From positions 4,746,053-4,810,052 of the forward strand of contig NC_020504.1 of NCBI RefSeq assembly GCF_000349325.1: a DNA stretch of 64,000 nucleotides, read 5' to 3'. Both the position numbers and the translations under genes were made by a program. Below the pieces are notes generated by a model. That model searched no databases. It worked only from the letters and a program-made list of their open reading frames with translations, and was not told the origin of the DNA. Shown piece by piece: positions 19,918 through 28,974 of this stretch (the stretch's first letter is position 1; every line of letters starts with the position of its first letter). The DNA comes from Streptomyces davaonensis JCM 4913. GTDB taxonomy: Bacteria > Actinomycetota > Actinomycetes > Streptomycetales > Streptomycetaceae.

Positions 19918-21342
19918 TTGAAGCGCACTCTCGTGATCGCCGCCGCCCTCGCGACCGGCGTGCTCACCGCCCTGCCCACCACCCCCGCCGTCGCCGCGCC
20001 CTCGGGCCTGGCGAGCGACTTCAACGGTGACGGCTACCGCGACCTCGCCATCGGCGCGATGGGCGCCGACGTCGGCTCCGCGCACGGCGCCGGTGCCGTG
20101 GTCGTGCTGTACGGCTCGGCCTCGGGCGTACCCGGCACCAAGAAGGCCGTGATCACCCAGAACTCCACCGGCGTCCCCGGCACCGCCGAGTCCGACGACC
20201 GCTTCGGCGCGAGCCTGGCCGCCGGCGACCTGAACGCCGACGGCTACGCCGACCTGGTCGTCGGCTCCGAGTTCGAGTCCATCGGCACCCGCCAGGGCGT
20301 CGGCAGCGTCACCGTCCTGTGGGGCGGCTCGGCGGGCCTGAGCGGCGGCTCGGGGCTGCCGCAGCCCTCCGCCGAGGACACGGCCGAGTGGGGCGGCTAC
20401 GGCCGGGGCGTCGCCACCGGCGACTTCGACGGCGACGGCAAGACGGACGTCACAGTCACCGGACAGACCTACACCGCCCTCTTCCGCGGCCCCTTCACCC
20501 GTACCGGCACCCCGCTGAACCACACCCGCGTGGGCGAGGTGGGCACGACGTACGAGGTCATCGCGGGCGACCTGACCGGCGACGCGAAGGCCGAGCGCGT
20601 GTACCCGCTCGCGCACGACGGCGACCCGGGCGGGGACATCCAGTACTTCCGCCACGACCCCGGCGGCTGGGACAACCACCCCGAGTCCGACTACGCCATG
20701 GTCGGCCTCCCGAACGCCGACGGCGCCCTCGGCGCCACCGGCGACATCAACGGCGACGGCTACGGCGACCTCGTCCTCGGCGACTACGCGGGCCCCGCAA
20801 GCCCCAAGGGCGGCCAGATCACCGTCTGGTACGGCGGCCCGAACGGCCCCGACCCGCAGCAGACGCCGACCGTCGTCCACCAGGACACCGCGGGCGTGCC
20901 CGGCGCCGACGAGGAGGCCGACCTGTTCGGCTCCGCCGTCGACGTCGGCGACATCAACGGCGACCAGTACGCCGACGTCGTCGTCGGCGCCTGGGGCGAG
21001 GACATCGGCTCGGCGCGCGACGCCGGCTCGGTGACGGTGCTGTTCGGCTCGGCCACCGGCCTGAGGACCACCGGCGCCAAGTCGTACTCCCAGAACACCA
21101 CGGGCGTCCCCGGCACCGCCGAGAGCCACGACGCCTTCGGCATGTCGGTCCGCCTCCTCGACCTCGACAAGACCGGCAAGGCCGACCTGGTCATCGGCGC
21201 GGGCTACGAGAACCAGAACGGTTCCGTCACCTACCTGCGCGGCACGGCCTCCGGCCTGACCACCACCGGCGCCACGTCCCTGACGGCCGCGGGCGCGGGC
21301 CTGAAGGGCAACGCGACGTTCGGCTGGGACTTCGCCAAGTGA
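19918..21342 (+). CDS. Secreted FG-GAP protein
   Basis: I start the gene at TTG (19918), which has CGGAG upstream and yields a normal signal peptide (KRTLVIAAALATGVLTALP...AVAAP). The frame upstream of it runs through the terminator hairpin and cannot be coding. The 474-residue product has about seven FG-GAP repeats with DFNGDGYRDL, DLNADGYADL, DFDGDGKTDV, DINGDGYGDL and DINGDQYADV. It shares repeat order with the genes on both sides, so it is a tandem paralog. Confidence 0.85.
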   Translation: MKRTLVIAAALATGVLTALPTTPAVAAPSGLASDFNGDGYRDLAIGAMGADVGSAHGAGAVVVLYGSASGVPGTKKAVITQNSTGVPGTAESDDRFGASLAAGDLNADGYADLVVGSEFESIGTRQGVGSVTVLWGGSAGLSGGSGLPQPSAEDTAEWGGYGRGVATGDFDGDGKTDVTVTGQTYTALFRGPFTRTGTPLNHTRVGEVGTTYEVIAGDLTGDAKAERVYPLAHDGDPGGDIQYFRHDPGGWDNHPESDYAMVGLPNADGALGATGDINGDGYGDLVLGDYAGPASPKGGQITVWYGGPNGPDPQQTPTVVHQDTAGVPGADEEADLFGSAVDVGDINGDQYADVVVGAWGEDIGSARDAGSVTVLFGSATGLRTTGAKSYSQNTTGVPGTAESHDAFGMSVRLLDLDKTGKADLVIGAGYENQNGSVTYLRGTASGLTTTGATSLTAAGAGLKGNATFGWDFAK

Positions 21343-21364
21343 CGCATACGGACAGGAGCTCTTC

Positions 21365-22699
21365 GTGATTCCTCGCCGCACCGCCGCCGCACTCGCCGCC
21401 ACCCTCCTGGCGACCGGCGTCACCCCACTGTTCCTCGGCTCCCCCGCCTCGGCCGCGGTCGCCAAGCACTACGACGACTTCAACGGCGACGGCCACCGCG
21501 ATGTGGCGTACGGCGGCTACAACGACGACGGCCGGGTGGGCGGGACCGTCACGGTCGTCTACGGCACGGCGAGCGGGCCCGGCACGCCCATCCAGCGCAT
21601 CCACCAGGACACCGCCGGCATCCCGGGCTCCGGCGAGGAGGACGACCGGTTCGGTGAGTCCCTCGCGAGCGCCGACCTCAACAAGGACGGGTACGCGGAC
21701 CTGGTGGTCGGCAACCCGACCGAGCATGTGGGCAGCGAGCAGTACCGGGGCTCGGTGACGATCGTCTGGGGCTCGGCGTCCGGCCTGTCCGGCGGCACCG
21801 AGGTGACCCCGAAGTCGGGCGCGCAGGGCCACTTCGGCAGCGATGTCGCCACCGGCGACTTCAACGGGGACGGCTCGCCGGACCTCGCGGTGGTCGGTGG
21901 CTACGAGACGTGGCTGTACCGCGGATCGTTCGGCCGGTCCGGCAGCACGGGCAGCGTCAGCAAGATCGACAAGGTGGACGCGGGCTGGTACTCGTACGGG
22001 CTGGCCGCCGGAAGGATCAACGGCGACTCGAAGACCGACCTCGTCATCCTCGGTGAGCAGTTCGTCGACGGGCAGACGGTCGAGCGCGCCTGGTACCTCA
22101 AGGGCTCGGCGAGCGGCCTGACCTCCGGCCCGTCCAAGACGGTCGCCGCCACGACCGCCGCGATCGGCGACTTCGACAAGAACGGCTACGGCGACATCGC
22201 CTTCGGCAGGCCCTACTCCCACGACGGGAAGGGCTCGCTCCTGGTCTGGCGCGGCACGTCCTCGGGCCCGAGCGGCTCGGCGATGTACAACCAGGCAAGT
22301 TCCGGGGTCTCGGGCAGCCCGGAGGCGGACGACAACTTCGGTTACGCGCTCTCGGCCGGGGACGTCGACGGCGACGGCTATGCGGACCTCGCGGTCGGCG
22401 TCCCGCACGAGGACGTCAACGGCAGCGAGGACCAGGGCGGGGTACACCTGTTCCGGGGCGGCGCGGGTGGCTTGTCCGGCCTGCGCACGACGTGGATCCC
22501 CCAGACGGTGACGGGCCCCGCCGCGGAGTACGCCGCCTTCGGCTACACCGTCCGCCTGCGTGATGTGACGCACGACGGAAGGGCGGACATGGGCGTGGGG
22601 GCGGCGGGAACGTCGCTGATCCTGCGCGGGACGACAGGGACGCCGAGTGGGACGGGGGCGTTCGTGCTGCCGGAGTTCGGCGGCGAGTTCGCGGACTGA
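21365..22699 (+). CDS. Secreted FG-GAP protein
   Basis: The 444-aa protein has a GTG start (AGGAG 9 bp upstream), a signal peptide ending around SPASAAV, and about seven FG-GAP repeats (DFNGDGHRDV, DLNKDGYADL, DFNGDGSPDL, DVDGDGYADL). It begins 22 bp after the preceding FG-GAP gene with no hairpin between, so the two are probably cotranscribed. It is the last of four such genes. Confidence 0.85.
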   Translation: MIPRRTAAALAATLLATGVTPLFLGSPASAAVAKHYDDFNGDGHRDVAYGGYNDDGRVGGTVTVVYGTASGPGTPIQRIHQDTAGIPGSGEEDDRFGESLASADLNKDGYADLVVGNPTEHVGSEQYRGSVTIVWGSASGLSGGTEVTPKSGAQGHFGSDVATGDFNGDGSPDLAVVGGYETWLYRGSFGRSGSTGSVSKIDKVDAGWYSYGLAAGRINGDSKTDLVILGEQFVDGQTVERAWYLKGSASGLTSGPSKTVAATTAAIGDFDKNGYGDIAFGRPYSHDGKGSLLVWRGTSSGPSGSAMYNQASSGVSGSPEADDNFGYALSAGDVDGDGYADLAVGVPHEDVNGSEDQGGVHLFRGGAGGLSGLRTTWIPQTVTGPAAEYAAFGYTVRLRDVTHDGRADMGVGAAGTSLILRGTTGTPSGTGAFVLPEFGGEFAD

Positions 22700-22754
22700 G
22701 TGGATGACCACTGCCGGGGTTTCCCCTTAGGGGATGTCACAACTCGACAGCAAA

Positions 22755-22780
22755 GCCGGGCCCGAACCACCGGGCCCGGC
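22755..22780 (+). terminator. Terminator after the FG-GAP cluster
   Basis: Perfect 9-bp arms (GCCGGGCCC) with an 8-nt loop. It lies inside the longest open frame of the next gene, which therefore must start downstream of it. Confidence 0.75.
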
Positions 22781-22814
22781 ACGCCACTCTTCAGGACCAG
22801 GTACGTTCGAAGAC

Positions 22815-23672
22815 GTGGCTGGATTCAGGATGGGACGCGGCGGCCGGGACAACCGGGCCCCGCAAGGGCAACCGCAACAACCTCCGTACGGGCAACAGGG
22901 ACCGTCGTACGGCTACCCCCCGCAGGGAGGTGGCTACGGCGGCCAAGGCAGCGGTGGTTACGGCGGCCATGGCGAGCCGGAGTACTTCGGCGACGGCGGA
23001 CACCACCCGCACGCCCATGACCCGTACGCGGCGAACAACCCGGGCCACACCCAGGCCTTCTCCGTCCACGACGACCCGTACAACCAGGGCCAGACGTACC
23101 AGGCGGGCGCGGCCCCGGCGGGCCCGATCGGCCCCCGTCTGCACTGGAAGCCCCTGCTGAGCGGGATCCTCTTCTCCCCCGCCCGGACCTTCCTCCAGAT
23201 GCGGGACTACGCGATGTGGGGCCCCGCCCTGATCGTGACGTTCCTCTACGGCCTGCTCGCAGTGTTCGGCTTCGACACGGCCCGCGAGGACGCGATCAAC
23301 GCGACCCTCGCCAACGCGGTCCCGATCGTCCTGACCACGGCCGTGGCAATGGTCCTGTCCTCCTTCGTCCTGGGCGTGGTGACCCACACCCTGGCCCGCC
23401 AGCTGGGCGGCAACGGCGCGTGGCAGCCGACGGTCGGCCTGTCGATGCTGATCATGTCCCTGACGGACGCCCCCCGCCTGGTGGCGGCCATGTTCTTCGG
23501 CGGCGACGAGACCTTCGTCCAGCTCCTCGGCTGGGCCACCTGGGTGGCAGCCGGCGCCCTCCTCACCATGATGGTCAGCCGCTCCCACGACCTCCCGTGG
23601 CCAAAGGCCCTGGGCGCATCGGCGATCCAGCTGGTGGCACTGCTGTCGATCGTGAAGCTCGGCACGTTCTGA
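22815..23672 (+). CDS. Yip1-like membrane protein
   Basis: The GTG at 22815 is used because the ATG at 22734 lies before a transcription terminator. The 285-aa product has a disordered Gly/Tyr/Pro/Gln-rich N-terminus (about 1-100, GQQGPSYGYPPQGGG). A Yip1-type membrane domain of five spans follows (GILFSPARTFLQMRDYAMW, then ALIVTFLYGLLAVFGF onward). Yip1-domain proteins are widespread in actinobacteria with no settled function. A hairpin terminator follows the stop. Confidence 0.75.
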   Translation: MAGFRMGRGGRDNRAPQGQPQQPPYGQQGPSYGYPPQGGGYGGQGSGGYGGHGEPEYFGDGGHHPHAHDPYAANNPGHTQAFSVHDDPYNQGQTYQAGAAPAGPIGPRLHWKPLLSGILFSPARTFLQMRDYAMWGPALIVTFLYGLLAVFGFDTAREDAINATLANAVPIVLTTAVAMVLSSFVLGVVTHTLARQLGGNGAWQPTVGLSMLIMSLTDAPRLVAAMFFGGDETFVQLLGWATWVAAGALLTMMVSRSHDLPWPKALGASAIQLVALLSIVKLGTF

Positions 23673-23684
23673 GCCACACCCGAG

Positions 23685-23721
23685 AAGGGGCTCCCCGCAC
23701 TGTCCGTGCCGGGAGCCCCTT
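23685..23721 (+). terminator. Terminator of the Yip1-like gene
   Basis: Perfect 11-bp arms (AAGGGGCTCCC) with a 15-nt loop start 12 bp after the stop codon. Confidence 0.75.
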
Positions 23722-23807
23722 CCGGCCGTTCGGGGGACACGCGGGCGGCCTCGGAGACGTATCCCACCCCACGGGGGCATCCCTTGCTGGGACGAAAGGG
23801 AAACGTG

Positions 23808-24135
23808 ATGCCGCTCTATCTGTCGAGGTTCAGCTACACGCCGGAGACCTGGGCGAGGCTCATCAGCCACCCCGAGGACCGCGCGAAGGCCGCTCGGTCG
23901 TACATCGAGTCCGTCGGCGGAAAGCTGCACGGCTTCTGGTACGCGTTCGGCACCCGTGACGGGCTACAACCTGTGGGAGGCCCCCGACAACGTCTCCATG
24001 GCGTCGGTCGCCCTGGCGATCAGCGGCGGCGGCGCACTCAGCTCGTTCGAGACGACGGTTCTCCTGACCGTCGACGAAACCATGGAGGCCCTGCGCAAGG
24101 CAGGGCAGATCCAGTACCGGGCGCCCGGAGCGTAG
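23808..24135 (+). pseudogene. GYD-domain protein, frameshifted
   Basis: The first 51 codons read as the start of a GYD-domain protein (MPLYLSRFSYTPETWARLI ... GFWYAFGTRDG). The frame then shifts: after GACGGG at 23958-23963 the family continuation YNLWEAPDNVSMASVALAI is in the +1 frame and runs to a stop at 24135 (end RKAGQIQYRAPGA). Removing one G from the GGG restores an intact protein of about 108 residues. It is either a recent mutation or a base-calling error in a G run. GYD proteins are small ferredoxin-like-fold proteins of unknown function. Confidence 0.8.
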
Positions 24136-24144
24136 GCGTAGCGG

Positions 24145-24654
24145 TCAGAGCGCTTCCTTGTTCTCCTTGGACGCCTCGCCCGACTTACTGACCGGCGGCA
24201 GGACACTCCAGGGGAAGTTGATCCACTCATCGGTGCGCTTCCACACGTACTCGCACTTCACCAGCGAGTGGGACTTCTCGTAGATCACGGCGGAGCGGAC
24301 CTCGGCGACGTGGTCCAGGCAGAAGTCGTGGACCAGCTTGAGCGTCTTGCCGGTGTCGGCGACGTCGTCGGTGATCAGGATCTTCTTGTCGGAGAAGTCG
24401 ATGGCGTTGGGGACGGGCGCGAGCATGACGGGCATCTCAAGGGTCGTCCCCACACCCGTATAGAACTCGACGTTCACCAGGTGGATGTTCTTGCAGTCGA
24501 GGGCATAGGCGAGCCCACCCGCGACGAACACACCACCACGAGCGATGGACAGCACGATGTCGGGCTCGTACCCGTCGTCGGCGATGGTCTGCGCGAGCTC
24601 ACGGATGGCGGTGCCGAAACGCTCGTAGGTGAGGTTCTCCCGTACGGCGCTCAT
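24145..24654 (-). CDS. Phosphoribosyltransferase (Gpt/XGPRT-like)
   Basis: The 169-aa type I phosphoribosyltransferase has the PRPP-binding motif [13 protein letters not shown] at about residues 92-104 and an earlier [13 protein letters not shown] loop (38-50). The family transfers ribose-5-phosphate from PRPP to a purine base. The exact base is not clear from sequence, and this actinobacterial subgroup is usually annotated only as phosphoribosyltransferase. Its ATG overlaps the dcd stop (ATGA), so the two nucleotide-metabolism genes are coupled. Confidence 0.9.
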   Translation of the reverse strand: MSAVRENLTYERFGTAIRELAQTIADDGYEPDIVLSIARGGVFVAGGLAYALDCKNIHLVNVEFYTGVGTTLEMPVMLAPVPNAIDFSDKKILITDDVADTGKTLKLVHDFCLDHVAEVRSAVIYEKSHSLVKCEYVWKRTDEWINFPWSVLPPVSKSGEASKENKEAL

Positions 24655-25226
24655 ACCTGGGTCCTGTGGAAGTTGAGGAAGGAACGGGAGGCGGTGGGGC
24701 CGCGCTGCCCCTGGTACCGGGACCCGTACCGCTCACTGCCGTACGGGGACTCGGCCGGCGAGGTGAGCCGGAACATGCACAGCTGGCCGATCTTCATGCC
24801 CGGCCACAGCTTGATGGGAAGCGTGGCGAGGTTGCTGAGCTCCAGGGTGACATGCCCGGAGAACCCGGGGTCGATGAAGCCGGCGGTGGAGTGGGTGACG
24901 AGCCCGAGCCGCCCGAGGGAGCTCTTCCCCTCAAGTCTCGACGCAAGATCATCAGGCAGGGAGATGACCTCGTACGTAGAAGCAAGGACGAACTCACCGG
25001 GGTGCAGGATGAACGGCTCATCCCCCTCCGGCTCCACGAGCCGCGTCAGATCCGCCTGCTCGATGGAGGGGTCGATGTGGGGGTACCGGTGGTTCTCGAA
25101 CACCCGGAAGAAGCGGTCCAGCCGTACGTCGATGCTCGACGGCTGCACCATGGATTCGTCGTAGGGATCGATCCGTACCCGCCCGGCATCGATCTCGGCC
25201 CGGATGTCCTTGTCTGAGAGAAGCAC
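24651..25226 (-). CDS. dcd: dCTP deaminase
   Basis: The 191-aa protein begins at GTG 25226 ([12 protein letters not shown]), giving the normal length of Dcd. It converts dCTP to dUTP (or to dUMP in bifunctional forms) for thymidylate supply. Family residues are visible: KSSLGRLG at 101-108 and the catalytic Glu in HVTLELSN (about 129), with the C-terminal YQGQRGPT closing motif. It is coupled to the downstream phosphoribosyltransferase. The longer frame upstream is not coding. Confidence 0.95.
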   Translation of the reverse strand: MLLSDKDIRAEIDAGRVRIDPYDESMVQPSSIDVRLDRFFRVFENHRYPHIDPSIEQADLTRLVEPEGDEPFILHPGEFVLASTYEVISLPDDLASRLEGKSSLGRLGLVTHSTAGFIDPGFSGHVTLELSNLATLPIKLWPGMKIGQLCMFRLTSPAESPYGSERYGSRYQGQRGPTASRSFLNFHRTQV

Positions 25227-25305
25227 GCCCCGAGGATACGCAAGGCGCGCGGACCGACCACAATCGGACGGCACCGCGCGCCTGCGTCCACTCCTACTGC
25301 TGTCT

Positions 25306-25467
25306 CTACTGCTGCTTCTCCAAGGCCACCGGCACGACGCTGCGAAGCCGGGCACACCGTGGACACCGGACCAGTCGTCCGGGACCGAGCCGCTCGGCCT
25401 GCTGCATCGGGAACGAAGCGGTGCTGAACACGTGCCCATCGGCACATCGGACGACGGTGCGCTCCAT
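25306..25467 (-). CDS. Small conserved zinc-ribbon-like protein
   Basis: The 53-aa product ([20 protein letters not shown] ... [14 protein letters not shown]) has one Cys-x5-His pair at the start and CPRC near the end, enough for one zinc site. An AAAGGA ribosome site lies 6 bp before the ATG. The longer open frame is not used because it lacks such a site. I know proteins of this type only as short conserved hypotheticals in Streptomyces. Confidence 0.6.
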   Translation of the reverse strand: MERTVVRCADGHVFSTASFPMQQAERLGPGRLVRCPRCARLRSVVPVALEKQQ

Positions 25468-25741
25468 CAAGTCCTTTGAGTCCCTTCCCCAAGAGCCGCA
25501 CCCGGCTACTGCCCGCCGGGCGACGAAAGGCCACATTACGGGATGAAAGGGACGGCTCTCCAGGCGGCACTCCGGTCCCGCCCGAACCCTCTCCCGGGCC
25601 CCCACGGTACGCCCCAACTCCGGCCGCCCGCAGCCGCATCCCACCCCTGAAACAGCGTCAGACCCCGCGGTCCGAGCACCGGGGGTCTGCCATGAGGTAC
25701 AGTGAGCGAGCATTCGACACCGACCGCGGTCGGCGTCTTAC

Positions 25742-25815
25742 GCGGGTGTAGTTTAATGGTAGAACATCAGCTTCCCAAGCTGAGAGCGCGAGTTCGATTC
25801 TCGTCACCCGCTCCA
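25742..25815 (+). tRNA. tRNA-Gly (anticodon CCC), CCA encoded
   Basis: The sequence folds as a cloverleaf: acceptor GCGGGTG/CACCCGC, anticodon stem TCAGC/GCTGA around loop TTCCCAA (anticodon CCC, reading GGG), and T-arm with GTTCGATTC. The discriminator base is followed by encoded CCA (25813-25815). Its 3' half is the integration site of the neighbouring elements. Confidence 0.97.
25768..25815 (+). repeat. Attachment site copy 1 (tRNA 3' end)
   Basis: From the 3' side of the anticodon stem to CCA, 48 bp are identical to 40218-40265. From 25770 on, 46 bp are identical to 58790-58835. Tyrosine recombinases of AICEs use the 3' end of tRNA genes as attB. The integrase gene lies 79 bp away. Confidence 0.93.
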
Positions 25816-25820
25816 CTATG

Positions 25821-25847
25821 AACCCCCAGGTCTTGGACCCGGGGGTT
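25821..25847 (+). terminator. tRNA-Gly terminator supplied by the element
   Basis: A 7-bp stem AACCCCC/GGGGGTT continues past one A-C mismatch into GGTC/GACC with a TTG loop, and is followed by a T-rich stretch. It lies inside the element, 6 bp past the tRNA copy, and its layout matches the hairpin after the third tRNA copy. Confidence 0.7.
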
Positions 25848-25894
25848 GTTTGTTGTCTAGACCGGTGGGCGGCGCACGCACCACAACCGCACCA

Positions 25895-27061
25895 TTAGCC
25901 CTCGGCGACCTCCTCACTGTGGTGCGCGGGGTCGCCCTTGTGGTGCTTCGCACGCTCGGCGCGCACCAGGTCGTCGAGCCCTGCGGCCACCTCCCGCTGC
26001 CGCTCCTGGTCGGAGTGCTGATAGATCAGCGCGGCTTTCTCGGAGGACTGGCCCGCGCGGACCATCGTGTCCTTGAGCGTGGCGCCCGAGCGAGTCGAGA
26101 GCGTGTGTCCGGTGTGACGAAGGTCGTAGAAGCGGAAGCCGTCAGGGAGACCGGCGGCCGTACGGGCACGTCGCCACTTCCGTCCGAAGGAGGTCCGGCG
26201 GAAGGGAGCTCCCTTCTCCCCGACGAACACGAGGCCGTCGGGCCCCTTCGCGGCGAACCAGGCGAGGTGCTGTTTCACCTCCTTGTGGAGAAACGCCGGG
26301 AGGACAACAACTCGCACGCCTGCCTCGGACTTGGTCTCACCAGGAGCACGCTTGCCGTTGGTCCGCTCCGGCTCGGCGACGCGTACGCGGATCACGAGGT
26401 TGTCGACGTCGATGTCCCGGCGGCGAAGGCCGGCCAGCTCTTCGGGCCGCATTGGACCGTACGCGCCGAGATAGACCATGAGGCGCCAGCGAATACCGAT
26501 CGCGTCGGCGAGGGCGTCGACCTGGGCGACGGAAGCGATACGACGTTCCGCAGCGGACTCTTTCCCCGCTCCCTTGATCCGGCACGGGTTGCGGCTGATC
26601 AGGTCATCGTCGACAGCTGTCTCAAGGATGCCTTTGAGGAGGCGGTATGCCTTGGCGACGGTCGTCTTGGCCTCGGTTGTACGAAGTCGCTCGGCTCGCC
26701 ATTCACGGACCCGGGGAGCGGTGATCTCATCCAGGTCGAGCGTGCCGAACGCAGGGAGGACGTGCAGTCGTAGGAGGTGCTTGTACAGGTCCTCGGTGCG
26801 CACGGCCAGCTCCCTCTCCTCGACCCACTTCTCCGCATAGACACGGAAGTTGACCGCTCCCGCGTCCGGCGCGCGCCAATCTCCCCGGGTGAGGTCCGCC
26901 TCGACCTGTGACAGCCAGACTTCGGCGTCCTTCTTGGTCTCGAACGTCTCGTCCGCGCGGATGCGCTCACCCTCGGGACCGAGGTAGGACGCCGTCCAGC
27001 GGCCGGAACGGTACTGCCGCACGGCACCGAAGCGGCGGCGCCTCCCCTTCTTGTTGGCCAT
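25895..27061 (-). CDS. Tyrosine integrase of element 1
   Basis: The 388-aa site-specific recombinase has an N-terminal arm-binding region (about 10-60), a SAM-like core-binding domain (about 70-165) and the catalytic domain. Catalytic residues visible are Arg205 (GPMRPEELAG), Lys244 (KSEAGVR), Arg315 (FYDLRHTGHT) and nucleophile Tyr347 (AALIYQH). The His of the HxxR box is Tyr here. The start MANKKGRRRR overlaps the xis stop (TGATG). Position next to the tRNA end of the element is standard for AICE integrases. Confidence 0.95.
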   Translation of the reverse strand: MANKKGRRRRFGAVRQYRSGRWTASYLGPEGERIRADETFETKKDAEVWLSQVEADLTRGDWRAPDAGAVNFRVYAEKWVEERELAVRTEDLYKHLLRLHVLPAFGTLDLDEITAPRVREWRAERLRTTEAKTTVAKAYRLLKGILETAVDDDLISRNPCRIKGAGKESAAERRIASVAQVDALADAIGIRWRLMVYLGAYGPMRPEELAGLRRRDIDVDNLVIRVRVAEPERTNGKRAPGETKSEAGVRVVVLPAFLHKEVKQHLAWFAAKGPDGLVFVGEKGAPFRRTSFGRKWRRARTAAGLPDGFRFYDLRHTGHTLSTRSGATLKDTMVRAGQSSEKAALIYQHSDQERQREVAAGLDDLVRAERAKHHKGDPAHHSEEVAEG

Positions 27062-27273
27062 CAGGCGACCCTCCGAAGTGCGCCGCGACGGACTCTGATC
27101 GGCTCGACGGTGCGGGCCTGAACGAACTCCTCGATAGCGCTCTCCGGGATACGCACATGCCGACCGACCTTCACGTACCGGATGCGTCGTTCTTCGATCA
27201 GCCGCCGGGGGAATCGGGCGGTGGTGCCGAGAAGCTCGGCGACCTGGTCGACGGACAGGTAACGGTCGGTCAT
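27061..27273 (-). CDS. Excisionase (MerR-like winged helix)
   Basis: The 70-aa DNA-binding protein matches the helix-turn-helix excisionase type (LSVDQVAELLGTT, then IRYVKVGRHVRIPESAIEEF). The first ATG of the reduced frame overlaps the rep stop by four bases and its own stop overlaps the integrase ATG, so rep, xis and int form one coupled unit. It would direct the integrase towards excision. Confidence 0.93.
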   Translation of the reverse strand: MTDRYLSVDQVAELLGTTARFPRRLIEERRIRYVKVGRHVRIPESAIEEFVQARTVEPIRVRRGALRRVA

Positions 27274-28571
27274 GTGGTGGGTTCTCCTTCCGTTCCGGGG
27301 GCGGGTTCGAGTGAGGCGGCGAGCCAGGTTTCGGCGGTGCTGAGGCCTGTTCCGGCGAACGCCCAGTGCGCAAGAACGAGCGTGGTGTCGCCGTCCTGCG
27401 GGACGGGCGCGGAGCTCTGGGCGCGGCGCCACTCGGCGCGGGCCTCACGGAGGGCGCCGAGGGTGGTGGAGTAGCGGCGGGACTTGGTGGAGAAGTGGCC
27501 GCGGAAGCCGAGCATGTGGGCCCAGGCCCGGAGACGGAGGTCTGCCAGGTCGGGGCGTGCGCCGAGGGTCCAGGCTGTGCGGATCATTCGCCTGGCGTGG
27601 TCGGTGATCTGGGCTTGGGCCAGCTCGGCGAGGAATCGGATCGGCCGGTCCAGGGTGCCCGTCGCCGTCTCCGCGCCCTTGGTCGCGTACTTGGCGATGT
27701 ACGCCGCTACGGCCCGGTCCGTCAGCTCCTGGCCGTGGTCGAAGTCGGCGGAGCGGATCGGGCGGACGTCGAGCTGACGGCCGAAGGCGAAGTGGTGCGT
27801 ACGGCCGTCGATCTCCGGTCCGTCGACGCGCGCGGCGGTGGCGGCGGCTCTGATTGCGTCGGAGAGCAGTTCGGCGGACGCCCACGGCGGGGGCGTGGTG
27901 TCTCCTCCCTCGGGGCCGTCGAGACGGATGACCGCGTGGAAGTGGACGGCACCCCGCTTCTGATACTCGGCCACCTTCGCGAAGGAGAGCCGGGCGTGGT
28001 GCCGGAACGCCCGCTGCGTGAGGCCGGCGCGCTTGGCGACCTCCCGGCGCAGGTAGATCGAGAAGCGCCGCCACAGGGCACCGGCGTGGGCGTTCCAGAG
28101 GACGGCCGCTTCGTAGTCGTAGGTGTCGGGGTCGAGCGGAGTGCCGAGGGCGTTGTCGTCGGGGTCATGGTGGGTGCCGCAGCGGCAGTTCCGGCCGTCG
28201 GTGGGGCGGTTGTGGACCGGGCCGAACCCGGGGGCGGTGAACGTGGCGAAGACGCGCGGGTGGGTCGCGACCCCTTCCGACGTGCCCTTTCCGCCGCGTA
28301 GTCCGGCGGTGATCAGGTGGTAGGTGTCGCGGCGGTAGGTCTCGGCGCAGGCGGCGCAGCGGGTCGCTCGACGGTTGTTGCAGCGGACGAGGAGCTGTCC
28401 GGCGGGAAGCGTGGCGGAGTCCAGGTGCCTCAGGACGTTGCCGATTTCGCCGGTTGCCGTGTTGACCGCGTACTCCGTGCGGTGGCCGTCGAGGCGCACA
28501 GGGTGCGTGCAGCCGCCCAGGCCGGAGAGTTGGCGGGCCAGCTCGGGCATGGTGCCGAGGGAGGCCAGCAT
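27270..28571 (-). CDS. RepSA-like rolling-circle replication initiator
   Basis: The 433-aa protein has a Cys-rich region (CNNRRATRCAAC, about 64-75) and the metal-binding HUH motif in GAVHFHAVIRLDG (His210 and His212). YIAKYATK at about 291-298 supplies the candidate nicking tyrosine. RepSA-type initiators nick the double-strand origin of AICEs after excision. The C-terminal segment around FSTKSRRYSTTLGALREAR is the part duplicated as a remnant at 46921-47073. Confidence 0.9.
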   Translation of the reverse strand: MLASLGTMPELARQLSGLGGCTHPVRLDGHRTEYAVNTATGEIGNVLRHLDSATLPAGQLLVRCNNRRATRCAACAETYRRDTYHLITAGLRGGKGTSEGVATHPRVFATFTAPGFGPVHNRPTDGRNCRCGTHHDPDDNALGTPLDPDTYDYEAAVLWNAHAGALWRRFSIYLRREVAKRAGLTQRAFRHHARLSFAKVAEYQKRGAVHFHAVIRLDGPEGGDTTPPPWASAELLSDAIRAAATAARVDGPEIDGRTHHFAFGRQLDVRPIRSADFDHGQELTDRAVAAYIAKYATKGAETATGTLDRPIRFLAELAQAQITDHARRMIRTAWTLGARPDLADLRLRAWAHMLGFRGHFSTKSRRYSTTLGALREARAEWRRAQSSAPVPQDGDTTLVLAHWAFAGTGLSTAETWLAASLEPAPGTEGEPTT

Positions 28572-28702
28572 GGAGAGTTCCGTCAGTGGGGGCGGAGTCT
28601 GCCGGGTGATGATGGGAGTTCCTTTCGGCTGTTTCGACGGTTGGGAGGGACGGCCCCGGGGCGGCGGGATGCTTGGCGGCTTGTTGCCGCCCCGGCGGCC
28701 GG

Positions 28703-28960
28703 TCAGCGCCTGGTCGTGTTGCTGACGAGGGAGCGCAGGACTACGGCGGCGATGGCCACGGATACGGCCGCTATGGCGACGGCCGCCAAGAGTGCGGTGA
28801 GCACGACGCCGACGACGACCACAGCCGCGACCGCGCCGACGCCGAGACCCACGTATGGAGCGACCGGGCGAGCGGCAACGGGAGCGGAGACGTGGTCCTG
28901 CGGAACGTGCGTGGTGATGCTCGGGACGTGCGGGGTGTCAGGCAGCTTCGGGCGGAACAT
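28703..28960 (-). CDS. SpdD-like spread protein
   Basis: The 85-aa product has a hydrophilic Pro-rich N-terminus and a long Ala/Val membrane segment (VGLGVGAVAAVVVVGVVLTA onward). AAGGAG lies 8 bp before the ATG at 28960. Short proteins of this type sit between rep and traB in pSAM2-like elements and belong to the spread (Spd) genes, which help move the element along the recipient mycelium. Confidence 0.65.
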   Translation of the reverse strand: MFRPKLPDTPHVPSITTHVPQDHVSAPVAARPVAPYVGLGVGAVAAVVVVGVVLTALLAAVAIAAVSVAIAAVVLRSLVSNTTRR

Positions 28961-28974
28961 CACTGAACTCCTTC

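Noticed and set aside
22734..22814. Upstream ATG start for the Yip1-like gene
   Set aside because: The frame passes through a perfect 9-bp-arm terminator; the GTG at 22815 lies after it.
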